Of a stretch of DNA of 64,000 nt, positions 1 to 8,570 are shown one piece after another. Position numbers and translations under genes: made by a program. Below the pieces are notes generated by a model that saw only the letters and a program-made list of their open reading frames with translations, ran no database searches and had not been told where the DNA came from. Within the stretch, counting starts at the first letter, position 1. Each line of letters starts with the position of its first letter. The DNA is taken from assembly GCF_001015195.1 (NCBI RefSeq), contig NZ_LDES01000109.1, forward strand, positions 82,188 through 146,187, given 5' to 3'. The DNA comes from Sphingomonas sp. Y57. GTDB lineage: Bacteria; Pseudomonadota; Alphaproteobacteria; Sphingomonadales; Sphingomonadaceae.

Positions 1-897
1 AGCAGCAGCCTCTCCGCCCGTCCGCGCTTCGACGTCCAGCTCGCCGCCGCCTATGCCGCGCTGATCGGTTCGATCACCGCCTTCTGCGTCGGCACCTCCT
101 TCGCCAAGCGGCTCTTCCCGCTCGTCGGCGCCGAGGCGACCAGCGCCTATCGCGTCGGCTTCGCGGCGCTGATCCTGCTGACCGTCTGGCGGCCGTGGCG
201 CGGGCGGATCAGCCGCGCCGACCTGCTCGCGACGATGCGCTACGGCGCGGCGATGGGGATGATGAACCTGTGCTTCTACATGGCGCTGCGGACCATTCCG
301 CTCGGCCTTGCCATCGCCATCGAGTTCAGCGGGCCGCTCGCGGTGTCGCTGCTCCATGCGCGCCGCCCGGCCCATTTCGCGATGGTCGGGCTGGCCGTCG
401 CGGGGCTCGCTTTGCTGCTGCCGATCCACCCCGGCGATCACGGCCTCGACCCTGCCGGGATCATGTTCGCGCTGGGCGCGGGCCTATGCTGGGCGCTCTA
501 CATCCTGTTCGGCAAGCGGCTCGGCCATCTTCCCGGCGGGCAATCGGTGTCGATCGGCATGGCCACGGCTGCGCTGATCGTCGTACCGATCGGCATCCAT
601 CAGGGCGGGCTCGCGCTGCTCGATCCGCGGCTGATGGCGCTCGGCCTCGGCGCGGCGATCCTGTCCAGCGCGATCCCCTATTCGCTCGAGATGGTCGCGC
701 TCAAGCGGCTGTCGCACAACAGCTTCGGCGTCTTTCTCAGCCTCGAGCCCGCCGCTGGCGCGCTGGCCGGCGTCGCGCTGCTTGGCGAGCAGCTGACCGC
801 GCTGCAATGGCTAGCGGTGATGCTGGTCGTCACGGCGTCGATCGGGACGATGCTGTTCGCGAAGCCGTCCGAAGCACCGCCGTCGGCGGGATCCTAG
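1..897 (+). CDS. EamA/RhtA-family inner-membrane exporter (5' end missing)
   Basis: The frame is open from the first base of the window, so the true start lies upstream; no start codon occurs before the ATG at 235. About 298 residues are visible and consist mostly of hydrophobic helices separated by short polar loops. This matches the second, and part of the first, five-helix EamA repeat. The order of helices and the segment LEPAAGALAGVALLGE resemble the RhtA-type threonine/homoserine and drug/metabolite exporters. Substrate cannot be read from sequence. The stop overlaps the 3' end of convergent argC by 4 nt, so the two genes share a transcription boundary. Confidence 0.85.
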   Translation, partial: SSSLSARPRFDVQLAAAYAALIGSITAFCVGTSFAKRLFPLVGAEATSAYRVGFAALILLTVWRPWRGRISRADLLATMRYGAAMGMMNLCFYMALRTIPLGLAIAIEFSGPLAVSLLHARRPAHFAMVGLAVAGLALLLPIHPGDHGLDPAGIMFALGAGLCWALYILFGKRLGHLPGGQSVSIGMATAALIVVPIGIHQGGLALLDPRLMALGLGAAILSSAIPYSLEMVALKRLSHNSFGVFLSLEPAAGALAGVALLGEQLTALQWLAVMLVVTASIGTMLFAKPSEAPPSAGS

Positions 898-1835
898 AGG
901 CGCAGCCCCTCGGTCTCGTTCAGACCGAGCGCGATGTTGAGGTTCTGGACCGCAGCCCCGGCCGCACCCTTGCCGAGATTGTCGAGCGCCGCGATCAGCC
1001 GTGCCTGGCCGGCCTTCTCGTCGGTGTGGACGAACAGCTCCAGCCGGTCGGTGCCGGCCGCCTGTTCGATCGTCAGCAGGGGCCGATCGTCGGTGGCGAC
1101 CCGGACGATGCGGCTGCCGTCATAGGCGGTGGCGAGCAGCTCGCGGATCGTCGCGCCGGTCGGGCAGCCGGGCAGCAGGTGGAGATGCAGCGGCACCTCG
1201 ACCAGCATGCCGCGATAGGTCTTCGCCACCGAGGGCAGGAAGATCGGCGGATGGGCGAGGCCCGCGCGCTTCTGCATCTCGGGCACATGCTTGTGGCCGA
1301 GGTTGAGCGCATAGGCGCGGAACGCGGTGTCGGTCGCGTCGGGCGAGGCGGGGTCCTCGAACATCGCGATCATCGACTTGCCGCCGCCCGAATAGCCCGA
1401 GACGGCGTTGACCGAGAGCGGCGTGTCGGCGGGCAGCAGCCCGGCGCGGACCAGCGGGCGGACGAGTGCCAGGAAGCCGGTCGGATAGCAGCCGGGGTTG
1501 GAGATACGGGTCGCGCCCGCCAGCGTCTCGCGCTGGCCCGGATCGAGTTCGGCGAAGCCATAGGCCCAGTCGGCGGCGGTGCGATGCGCGGTCGATGCGT
1601 CGATCACGCGGACCGCCGGATTGGCGATCAGCGACACCGCCTCGCGCGCCGCGTCGTCGGGCAGGCACAGCACCACCGCGTCGGCGGCGTTGAGCGCTTC
1701 GGCGCGCGCGGCCGGGTCCTTGCGCCGCTCCTCGGCGACGGCGATCAGTTCGATGTCGGCCCGGCCCGCGAGCCGGTCGCGGATTTCGAGGCCGGTGGTG
1801 CCGGCGGCACCGTCGATGAAGACCTTGGCGGTCAT
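894..1835 (-). CDS. argC: N-acetyl-gamma-glutamyl-phosphate reductase (short type 2)
   Basis: ArgC reduces N-acetylglutamyl phosphate to the semialdehyde with NADPH, the third step of arginine biosynthesis in the cytoplasm. At 313 residues it belongs to the short ArgC class. An N-terminal dinucleotide-binding motif (GAAGTTG, residues 9-15) is followed by the active-site segment SNPGCYPTG with the catalytic cysteine at about residue 116, and by a glycine-rich SGYSGGGKSM loop. The ATG lies 3 nt from the end of the upstream NlpC/P60 gene (overlap ATGA type), so the two are probably co-transcribed although functionally unrelated. Confidence 0.96.
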   Translation of the reverse strand: MTAKVFIDGAAGTTGLEIRDRLAGRADIELIAVAEERRKDPAARAEALNAADAVVLCLPDDAAREAVSLIANPAVRVIDASTAHRTAADWAYGFAELDPGQRETLAGATRISNPGCYPTGFLALVRPLVRAGLLPADTPLSVNAVSGYSGGGKSMIAMFEDPASPDATDTAFRAYALNLGHKHVPEMQKRAGLAHPPIFLPSVAKTYRGMLVEVPLHLHLLPGCPTGATIRELLATAYDGSRIVRVATDDRPLLTIEQAAGTDRLELFVHTDEKAGQARLIAALDNLGKGAAGAAVQNLNIALGLNETEGLRL

Positions 1836-2770
1836 GGGTTCAGTCTCCGCCGGCCCAGGATCGGCCGGTCATGATGGGGTTGCAGGCGGGCGACGACGTC
1901 GGCGAGCGGCTCGATCACCACGCTCATCCAGTGCGCATTGGCATGGATCAGCCGGTCCTCGTCCACCATCAGGCCGACATGGCCGGGGAAACTCACGATG
2001 TCCCCGCGTCGGAGGCGGGCCTCCTCGGGCAGCGACGTGCCCAGCGTTTCGCGTTGCATGTCGGTGTCGCGCGGGGCGGCGATGCCGCAGGCGGCGAGCG
2101 CCGTCTGGACCAGCCCGGAGCAGTCGATTCCATCGGCGCCGCGGCCGCCCCAGAGATAAGCTGCGCCGATCAGTCCTTCGGCGACCGTCACCGGGTCATC
2201 CGACAGCGTGTCGGCCGGGACGACATGGCGGGCATGGACGAACCCGTCGTCCGTTGCGAGGAAACCGTCGTCGCGCATCTCGCCGGCCAGCCGCGCGCCG
2301 AAGGGCAGCGTGCCCAGCATCGGGGACTTGATCAACGGAGCGGCGAAGCGCAGCGCTTCACGCGCGTGAACGCGGTGGGTGGCCGGAACCGCGGGCGCCA
2401 GAAGCCGCGCTTCGATATAGCCGACATAATGGTCGTGGACGGAGAAGCCCCAGGCCCAGTCGCCGGTCACGTCGAGGATCGCGAAACCCTCTCCGGGCAG
2501 GAGCTGTGAAACCGCTTCGGCATCGGCACTGGCGGCCTTACGCATCATCGCCGCCCGTCCGCCGGCCATGGCCGGCATCGGTGCGGCATAATGCGGAGCG
2601 AACAAGGTCCCGGCGAGCGCGACATCGGCGATGTCGGGTCGGTAGGCGTTGACCCTCGGATCCAGCTTTCGGGTCGGTCCATCGAGGTGAAAGGCGGCGG
2701 CGGGCAGGCCGCCGCCGGTCAGGTCGTCAGCTGCGGGCCCTCTCGAGATCGATGGATTTTCCGAAAGCAT
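1832..2770 (-). CDS. NlpC/P60 family cell-wall hydrolase with SH3-like domain
   Basis: This is a cysteine peptidase of the C40 family, expected to cut peptide bridges in peptidoglycan. The first ~190 residues hold SH3-like targeting segments (LLPGEGFAILDVTGDWAWG; DGFVHARHV). The C-terminal NlpC/P60 domain shows YLWGGRG, the catalytic cysteine in GIDCSGLVQ (about C217) and the histidine in FPGHVGLM (about H264). No signal peptide is evident. The frame is open back to 2833, but the ATG at 2770 is the nearest in-frame start to the conserved region; it overlaps the 3' end of the marR-like gene by 44 nt. A start inside that overlap is the main uncertainty. 312 residues. Confidence 0.88.
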   Translation of the reverse strand: MLSENPSISRGPAADDLTGGGLPAAAFHLDGPTRKLDPRVNAYRPDIADVALAGTLFAPHYAAPMPAMAGGRAAMMRKAASADAEAVSQLLPGEGFAILDVTGDWAWGFSVHDHYVGYIEARLLAPAVPATHRVHAREALRFAAPLIKSPMLGTLPFGARLAGEMRDDGFLATDDGFVHARHVVPADTLSDDPVTVAEGLIGAAYLWGGRGADGIDCSGLVQTALAACGIAAPRDTDMQRETLGTSLPEEARLRRGDIVSFPGHVGLMVDEDRLIHANAHWMSVVIEPLADVVARLQPHHDRPILGRRRLNP

Positions 2771-3056
2771 CGAGGAAGGCGGCCCCTTTTTCAGTCTTGG
2801 CAACGAAGATGTTGCGGCGATCATTGTCGTCACGTTCGCGGCGCAGATAGCCGAGCGACCCCAATGTATTCAAGGCGCGCGTTATCACTGGCTTGGAGAC
2901 GCCCAGTTGCTGGGCCAGGCCCCGCACCGTGTGGGGGCCGGGGGTGATGTAACTGATCAGCAGCAGGGCCATCTGCCGGTTCGTCAGGTCAGGTTGTCCG
3001 GAGCGGACGTAGGAGACCAAAGCTCGCATCCACTGGGACAGCTGGTTTTCGGACAT
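2727..3056 (-). CDS. MarR-family winged-helix transcriptional regulator
   Basis: A 109-residue DNA-binding protein. It shows TVRGLAQQLGVSKPVITRAL (recognition helix region) followed by a wing with RRERDDNDRRN, typical of MarR proteins. The start at 3056 is chosen because GAAGGG sits about 9 nt upstream; the frame stays open to 3149. It lies head to tail with, and overlaps, the NlpC/P60 gene, so it may control its own operon. The ligand is unknown. Confidence 0.85.
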   Translation of the reverse strand: MSENQLSQWMRALVSYVRSGQPDLTNRQMALLLISYITPGPHTVRGLAQQLGVSKPVITRALNTLGSLGYLRRERDDNDRRNIFVAKTEKGAAFLDAFGKSIDLERARS

Positions 3057-3198
3057 GGTACGCGCCCTTCGCATAAGATCCTGTCGAGGAGCAGGTGCAG
3101 ACCGCTTAATCCTCGGCCGGACAACGCCGGCGGCCCGGTTTCGTTTCACCGGGCGACGGCAATGTTTGCGATTTGTCGCTGAAAACTGGCGTCCAGCC

Positions 3199-4608
3199 TC
3201 AGGGCGTAACGAATTTGGCCTTCAGCATGGCGAAAGCTGCGCGAAGGCCGAGGGCGTCTCCACCCTTGGGGCGGCCCGGCCGGGCCGAGGGGCGCCAGGC
3301 GAAAGTATCGAAGTGCGCCCAGGGCGTGGAGTCGGGTACGAAGCGCTGAAGGAACAGCGCGGCGGTGACCGCGCCGGCCATGCCGCCTTCACCCGCATTG
3401 TTGATGTCGGCGGTGGTCGATTTGATCATCTCGGCATAATCGGCCCAGAGCGGCATCCGCCAGACCGGGTCCGACACAGCTGCCGCTGCCGCGAGCAGAT
3501 CGGCGGCCAGTGCGTCGTCATTGGCGAACATCGCGGGCAGGTCGGGCCCCAGCGCCACACGCGCGGCGCCGGTCAGCGTTGCGAAATCGAGGATCAGCGC
3601 CGGCTTGTCCTCGCCGGCGCGGGCCAGCGCGTCGCCCAGCACCAGCCGTCCCTCGGCGTCGGTGTTGCCGATCTCGACCGACAGCCCCTTGCGGCTGCGA
3701 AGGATGTCGCCGGGGCGGAAAGCGTCGCCCGCTACCGCATTCTCCACCGCCGGGATCAGCAGGTGGAGGCGGACCGGGAGCCGCGCGCCCATCACCAGCC
3801 CGGCGAGCGCCAGCGCATGTGCCGCGCCGCCCATATCCTTCTTCATCAGCAGCATCGCTGAGGATGGCTTGATGTCGAGCCCGCCCGAGTCGAAGCACAC
3901 GCCCTTGCCAACGATCGCGACGCGGGGATGGGCGGGATCGCCCCATTCGATCTCGATCAGCCGGGGCGCGCGCTCGCGTATAGCGGCGCGTCCGACTGCC
4001 GCGATCATCGGATAGCCCTGATCGAGCGCGTCGCCGCGGGTGACGCGGAACTCGGCACCATGCGCCTTCGCGACCGCCTCGGCCGCGTCGGCAAGCTCGG
4101 CGGGGCCCATGTCGGCGGCGGGGGTGTCGACGAGGTCGCGGACCAGCGCCACCGCCTCGGCCAGCGCCACGGTGGGCGCGATCGCCGCGGCGTCCCTGGT
4201 CAGCAGCACACGGGCCGGGATCGGATCGGGCTTGGCGAGGTAGCGGTCGAAGCGGTGGTGGGCGAGCAGCCAGCCCAGCGCCCCCGACAGATGATCGTCG
4301 CCGCCCTGGCCGCTATCTTCGGCGTCGATCCGATAGGTCCCGGCCGGAAGCTTCTGGGCGATGGCTGCGATATCCCAGGGGCCGGGCGCCTTGGCCCTGC
4401 CGAATGCCGCCGACCATTCGCCGTCCTTGCGGCCGGGCAGGATCAGCAGCTCGCCCGGCTTGGCCCTGAAGCGGCCGGCCTCCGCGAGCGCGCGGACCTG
4501 GGCGGGCTGGTCTTTCAGCCAGGCGTCGAAACCGTCGGCCGCGACTGGCGCGAGACGGTGGGCGGGTTCGCCGCGATCGGGGTGAAGGAGGCTCGCGAAA
4601 TCGGTCAT
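3199..4608 (-). CDS. M17 leucyl aminopeptidase family metallopeptidase
   Basis: A 469-residue cytosolic aminopeptidase that uses two divalent metals to release N-terminal residues from peptides. The signature NTDAEGRL lies at residues 315-322. The preceding metal and active-site block GKGVCFDSGGLDIK is at about 234-247 and KKDMGGAAHA at about 256-265. The N-terminal ~150 residues are a divergent macro-like domain. The frame continues upstream, but the ATG at 4608 follows the stop of the upstream thioesterase by 2 nt, which fixes the start. It is probably translated from the same mRNA as both hotdog genes. Confidence 0.93.
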   Translation of the reverse strand: MTDFASLLHPDRGEPAHRLAPVAADGFDAWLKDQPAQVRALAEAGRFRAKPGELLILPGRKDGEWSAAFGRAKAPGPWDIAAIAQKLPAGTYRIDAEDSGQGGDDHLSGALGWLLAHHRFDRYLAKPDPIPARVLLTRDAAAIAPTVALAEAVALVRDLVDTPAADMGPAELADAAEAVAKAHGAEFRVTRGDALDQGYPMIAAVGRAAIRERAPRLIEIEWGDPAHPRVAIVGKGVCFDSGGLDIKPSSAMLLMKKDMGGAAHALALAGLVMGARLPVRLHLLIPAVENAVAGDAFRPGDILRSRKGLSVEIGNTDAEGRLVLGDALARAGEDKPALILDFATLTGAARVALGPDLPAMFANDDALAADLLAAAAAVSDPVWRMPLWADYAEMIKSTTADINNAGEGGMAGAVTAALFLQRFVPDSTPWAHFDTFAWRPSARPGRPKGGDALGLRAAFAMLKAKFVTP

Positions 4609-4610
4609 GG

Positions 4611-4997
4611 TCACCCCTGGCGATCGATCAGGATGTGCATCCGGGCGGTGGCGATGGGCTTCGACCGGTCGTCCTGCCAGCAGACCGCGCTGGCATTGGC
4701 GACGCGCTTGCCGATCCGGACGATCTGGGCCAGCGCATGGGTCTCGGTCATCAGCCCGCCGCGGAGATAATCGACCGCGATGTTGATCGGCTTCACCTTG
4801 GGAAGGCCGGTTGCGCGGAATTCGTGGGCCAGAGCCTCGTAGCAGGACATTTCGAGCAGGCCTGCGATCACGCCGCCATGGATGAAGCCCGGACGTCCCT
4901 CGATCGCGGGGCGCCAGCTCACGCTCAAGATTGGTTCGCCGGTCGCTCGGTTCGGATGTGCGCCGATCACCTCGGCATAAGGCGAATCGAAGTCCAT
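4611..4997 (-). CDS. PaaI-type hotdog thioesterase (downstream copy)
   Basis: A 128-residue single hotdog domain protein. The segment GFIHGGVIAGLLEMSCYEAL is the conserved helix region of PaaI-type acyl-CoA thioesterases, and the later strand INIAVDYLRGGL fits the family. The expected reaction is hydrolysis of an aromatic or medium-chain acyl-CoA; the substrate is not predictable. It sits between a second hotdog gene (1-nt TGATG overlap) and the M17 peptidase gene (2-nt gap), forming a tight three-gene operon. Confidence 0.9.
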   Translation of the reverse strand: MDFDSPYAEVIGAHPNRATGEPILSVSWRPAIEGRPGFIHGGVIAGLLEMSCYEALAHEFRATGLPKVKPINIAVDYLRGGLMTETHALAQIVRIGKRVANASAVCWQDDRSKPIATARMHILIDRQG

Positions 4998-5416
4998 CAG
5001 TCCCCCGTGAAGAAGAAGGTGGCAAGCGAATGGGCAATCGGGTCGGCGGGGTCGCCGTCATGCGCGACACAACGGACGAAGGCGACGCTGCGGGTCACCT
5101 TGTAACAGGTCGCGCGCGCGGTGATCGCCCGGCCCGGCGGCGCGGCGCGAACATAGTCGATCCTCAGGTCGAGCGTCGCCATCGGCCGGACCGCCTTGAT
5201 CTTGGCAGTGATGGCGAAGCCTGATGCGCTGTCGATCAATGAGATGATCGGCCCCGACGCGAGCACCCCGTTGGCGGCGTTCATGGCCAGCCGCGGATCA
5301 TAGTCGAAGGCCAGTTCCGCCCAGTCGTCGCCATGGTCGACGCGGCGCAGGCCGATCTCTCCGGCATGGCCCTCCATCAGTCGTTTCAGGGAGGAGGAAT
5401 CGAACGGGTCGGTCAT
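4997..5416 (-). CDS. PaaI-type hotdog thioesterase (upstream copy)
   Basis: A 139-residue hotdog protein, first gene of the thioesterase-thioesterase-aminopeptidase operon. It shows NGVLASGPIISLIDSASGFA followed by ATLDLRIDYVRAAPPGRAI, the usual strand pattern of the PaaI/DUF4442-like group. The frame is open to 5470, but the ATG at 5416 gives a normal family length. The two hotdog proteins are only loosely similar, so they may form heteromers or act on different thioesters; this is inference. Confidence 0.86.
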   Translation of the reverse strand: MTDPFDSSSLKRLMEGHAGEIGLRRVDHGDDWAELAFDYDPRLAMNAANGVLASGPIISLIDSASGFAITAKIKAVRPMATLDLRIDYVRAAPPGRAITARATCYKVTRSVAFVRCVAHDGDPADPIAHSLATFFFTGD

Positions 5417-5475
5417 CGTCGTTCCGGCATAGGCGCTTGAAGCTTCGGCGCAAGCCCCGGGGTAGGGCACCCGAC

Positions 5476-7422
5476 CTAGATCGTGGTTTGTGATCCGAGT
5501 TCCACCACCCGGTTGGGCGGAATGCGGAAGAAGTCGGTCGGGTCGGATGCGTTGCGATAGAGGAAGATGAACAGCAGGTCCTGCCAGAAGGGCATGCCGC
5601 TATGCTTCGACGGCCGCAGCGTTGATCGGCCGATGAAATAGCTGGTCTGCATCGGTTCGAGCTTGTTGTCGCCATGCCGCAGCGCGAAGGCCAGGTCGCG
5701 GGGGATGTCAGGGCTCTCCATGAACCCGTAGTTGAGCACCGCGCGGGTGAAATTCTCGTCGATATTGGTCATGTCGAGCCGCTTGGCGGCGGGCACCACC
5801 GGCTGGTTCACCGTATTGATGGTCAGCGCCAGATTGCGCTCGTGCAGGATCTTGTTGTGCTTGAGGTTGTGGAGCAGCGCGCTTGGCGCGGCCTCCATTC
5901 CCGAGGACAGGAAGATCGCCATGCCGGGTACCCGCTCTGGCGGGCGGGCACGGAGCATGCGGGCCAGCTCCTCGAGCGCGATCGCCTGGCTCTGGTCAAT
6001 CGCCAGCAGCAGCTTGCGTCCACGCACCCAGGTCACGATCAGCAGCCCGACCCCGCCCGCGACGATCAGCGGCACCCAGCCGCCTTCGTAGATGCGCAGG
6101 ATGTTCGCGCCGAAGAAGAACAGGTCGAGCAGCAGCAGCGGCAGGATGACGGCGACCGTCAGCGGCCAGCCCCAGCCCCAGCTCCGCCGGACCACCAGGA
6201 AAGCGAGGCAGGTCGTCACCACCATCGTTCCCGACACCGACACGCCATAGGCCGCGGCCATCGCCGAGGAGGAGCCGAAGCCCAGCACCAGCACCATCAC
6301 CCCGACGAACAGCAGCATGGTGATCGTCGGCAGGTAGATCTGTCCGGCGGCATGTTTGGACGTCTGGCGGATCTTGAGACGCGGCAGCAGGCCGAGCTGG
6401 ATCGCCTGGCGGGTCAGCGAATAGGCTCCGGTGATCACGGCCTGGCTGGCGATGACGGTGGCGCAAGTCGCGAGGATGACCAGCGGGATGCGGGCGAGGC
6501 CGGGCGCCATCAGGAAGAACCAGTCCTGGTTGACGAACTCGACGCCTCGCGCCGCGGCGGCCTCGAGCCGGTGGAGCGCGAACGCGCCCTGGCCCAGATA
6601 ATTGAGCGCCAGTGCCGGGAAGACGATCGCCAGCCAGCCGGTGCGGATAGGCTTCGCCCCGAAATGGCCCATGTCGGCGGTCAGCGCCTCGGCGCCGGTG
6701 ACGGTCAGGAACACCGCTCCCATCACGAACATGCCGGCGATGCCGTGGTTGGCCATGAACAGCACGCCGTTGTGCGGCAGCAGTGCGGCGAGGATGGCGG
6801 GCTCGTCGGCAATGTGGATCAGGCCGATGCCGCCGATCGTCACGAACCACAGCAGGCAGACCGGCCCGAACAGCCGCCCGACGATCCGGGTGCCGCGCGC
6901 CTGCATCAGGAAGAGCCCGATCAGGATCGCCGAGGTGATCAGCAATATTTCGCCCCGCGACACCGCATGTTCGAGGCCCGGTATGGTCTTGAGGCCCTCC
7001 ACCGCCGACAGCACGGACAGGGCAGGGGTGATCACCCCGTCGCCGTAGAACAGCGCCGCGCCGACCGCGCCGAGCGCCATCACCAGCGTCCGGCGCCGGC
7101 GGGTCGAGCGCTGGGCCAGCGTCATCAGCGCCAGCACGCCGCCTTCGCCATTATTGTCGGCGCGCATCAGGAAGAGAACATATTTGCAGGTGACGACGAG
7201 GATCAGTGCCCAGAGCGCGAGACTGAGCACGCCCAATATCTCGCCGGCGACGATACCGTCCTCGGCCGCCTGGCCCAGCGCCTCGCGAAAGGCGTAGATC
7301 GGGCTGGTGCCGATGTCGCCGAACACGACGCCGAGCGCGCCCAGCGTCAGCGCTGCCATGCCCTCCTCGCGGAGACGACCCTTCTGCGGCGGCCCTTCTG
7401 GGTCGGCCATGTCGTTTCGCAT
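5476..7422 (-). CDS. kup: KUP/HAK/KT low-affinity potassium uptake protein
   Basis: A K+/H+ symporter of the inner membrane. The N-terminal motif LGVVFGDIGTSPIYAFREAL is diagnostic for the family; GDGVITPALSVLSAVEGL and a dozen hydrophobic helices follow, then a cytoplasmic C-terminal domain of about 200 residues with QTSYFIGR near the end. The 648-residue length is typical. ATG at 7422 is preferred because GAGGG lies 8 nt upstream; a TTG at 7437 is also in frame. It is divergent from purC across about 200 nt. Confidence 0.96.
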   Translation of the reverse strand: MRNDMADPEGPPQKGRLREEGMAALTLGALGVVFGDIGTSPIYAFREALGQAAEDGIVAGEILGVLSLALWALILVVTCKYVLFLMRADNNGEGGVLALMTLAQRSTRRRRTLVMALGAVGAALFYGDGVITPALSVLSAVEGLKTIPGLEHAVSRGEILLITSAILIGLFLMQARGTRIVGRLFGPVCLLWFVTIGGIGLIHIADEPAILAALLPHNGVLFMANHGIAGMFVMGAVFLTVTGAEALTADMGHFGAKPIRTGWLAIVFPALALNYLGQGAFALHRLEAAAARGVEFVNQDWFFLMAPGLARIPLVILATCATVIASQAVITGAYSLTRQAIQLGLLPRLKIRQTSKHAAGQIYLPTITMLLFVGVMVLVLGFGSSSAMAAAYGVSVSGTMVVTTCLAFLVVRRSWGWGWPLTVAVILPLLLLDLFFFGANILRIYEGGWVPLIVAGGVGLLIVTWVRGRKLLLAIDQSQAIALEELARMLRARPPERVPGMAIFLSSGMEAAPSALLHNLKHNKILHERNLALTINTVNQPVVPAAKRLDMTNIDENFTRAVLNYGFMESPDIPRDLAFALRHGDNKLEPMQTSYFIGRSTLRPSKHSGMPFWQDLLFIFLYRNASDPTDFFRIPPNRVVELGSQTTI

Positions 7423-7626
7423 CAAATACGCCCTCAAGCGGCGAAGCCGGCGCGCCGATTAGGCCTCTCTACACGGGAATGCACGCAGAATCTCGCGGCG
7501 GTGCGGCATTGTTTGCGTGGGAGGGGCAATCGCGGTAAAGGCGGGCTCGAACTGCCTCGGCGGCACGTCCGAATCGACGTTGCCGCCGGGGCTTCTCTGT
7601 TTCCCGCGCCCCCGGAGGCCCGATAG

Positions 7627-8403
7627 ATGACCCGCCGCCGCCAGATATACGAAGGCAAGGCCAAGATCCTGTACGAGGGCCCCGAGCCCGGCACCCTGAT
7701 CCAGTATTTCAAGGACGACGCCACCGCGTTCAATGCCCAGAAGAAGGGCACGATCAACGGGAAGGGTGTACTCAACAACCGCATTTCCGAGCATATCTTC
7801 ACGATGCTCGGCACGATCGGCGTGCCCACCCATTTCATCCGCCGCCTCAACATGCGCGAGCAGCTCATCCGCCAGGTCGAGATCGTCCCGATCGAGGTGG
7901 TCGTGCGCAACGTCGCGGCCGGTTCGCTGACCAAGCGGCTGGGGATCGAGGAGGGAACCCAGCTTCCCCGCACGATCATCGAATATTATTACAAGGACGA
8001 TGCGCTCGGCGATCCGATGGTCGCCGATGAGCATATCGCCTGCTTCGGCTGGGCAAGCCAGGAGGAGATGCACGACATCGCCGACATGGCGATCCGCGTG
8101 AACGATTTCATGTGCGGCCTGTTCGCCGGCATCGGCATTCGACTGGTCGACTTCAAGCTCGAATTCGGTCGCTTCTGGGACAATGACTATAGCCGCATCA
8201 TCCTGGCCGACGAGATCAGCCCGGACGGCTGTCGCCTGTGGGACATGGCAACCGGCGAGAAGCTCGACAAGGACCGTTTCCGTCAGGACCTGGGCGGCGA
8301 GGTCGAGGCCTATCAGGAGATCGCTCGCCGGCTCGGCCTGATGCCCGAGGGCGAGAATATGATCCTCGACCTTGAAAGCCATCGCAAGAATCGCGGCAAG
8401 TAA
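7627..8403 (+). CDS. purC: Phosphoribosylaminoimidazole-succinocarboxamide synthase
   Basis: PurC (SAICAR synthetase) joins CAIR and aspartate with ATP in purine synthesis. The 258-residue protein begins with [20 protein letters not shown]. It carries [19 protein letters not shown] and [10 protein letters not shown] plus [14 protein letters not shown], all conserved PurC blocks. GGAGG precedes the ATG at optimal distance. The gene stands alone here; no other pur gene is visible nearby. Confidence 0.97.
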   Translation: MTRRRQIYEGKAKILYEGPEPGTLIQYFKDDATAFNAQKKGTINGKGVLNNRISEHIFTMLGTIGVPTHFIRRLNMREQLIRQVEIVPIEVVVRNVAAGSLTKRLGIEEGTQLPRTIIEYYYKDDALGDPMVADEHIACFGWASQEEMHDIADMAIRVNDFMCGLFAGIGIRLVDFKLEFGRFWDNDYSRIILADEISPDGCRLWDMATGEKLDKDRFRQDLGGEVEAYQEIARRLGLMPEGENMILDLESHRKNRGK

Positions 8404-8428
8404 TTTCAAGGGGTTGGGCCGGGTCGTT

Positions 8429-8454
8429 CCGGGAACGCCGCAGGGGCGTCCCGG
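8429..8454 (+). terminator. GC-rich hairpin downstream of purC
   Basis: CCGGGAACGCC and GGCGTCCCGG form a near-perfect stem with one bulged A, 25 nt after the purC stop. There is no T run, so it is either a weak terminator or an mRNA 3' stabiliser. Confidence 0.3.
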
Positions 8455-8570
8455 CCTGCCGCATTCTCGCCGCATTTGGTCGCAGCGGCTATTTACAACC
8501 TTAAGAATAGACATAATCTGACGCCACGATCACGCGGCCCAGGCGCCGCCGAGTCGAGGAGAGTCGGATC

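Noticed and set aside
195..1874. A 559-codon plus-strand frame over the exporter and argC
   Set aside because: It runs out of frame through the exporter and antisense to argC; the true frames have family motifs.
5674..7626. A 650-codon plus-strand frame antisense to kup
   Set aside because: It mirrors kup and has His/Gln/Asp-rich composition without any recognisable domain.
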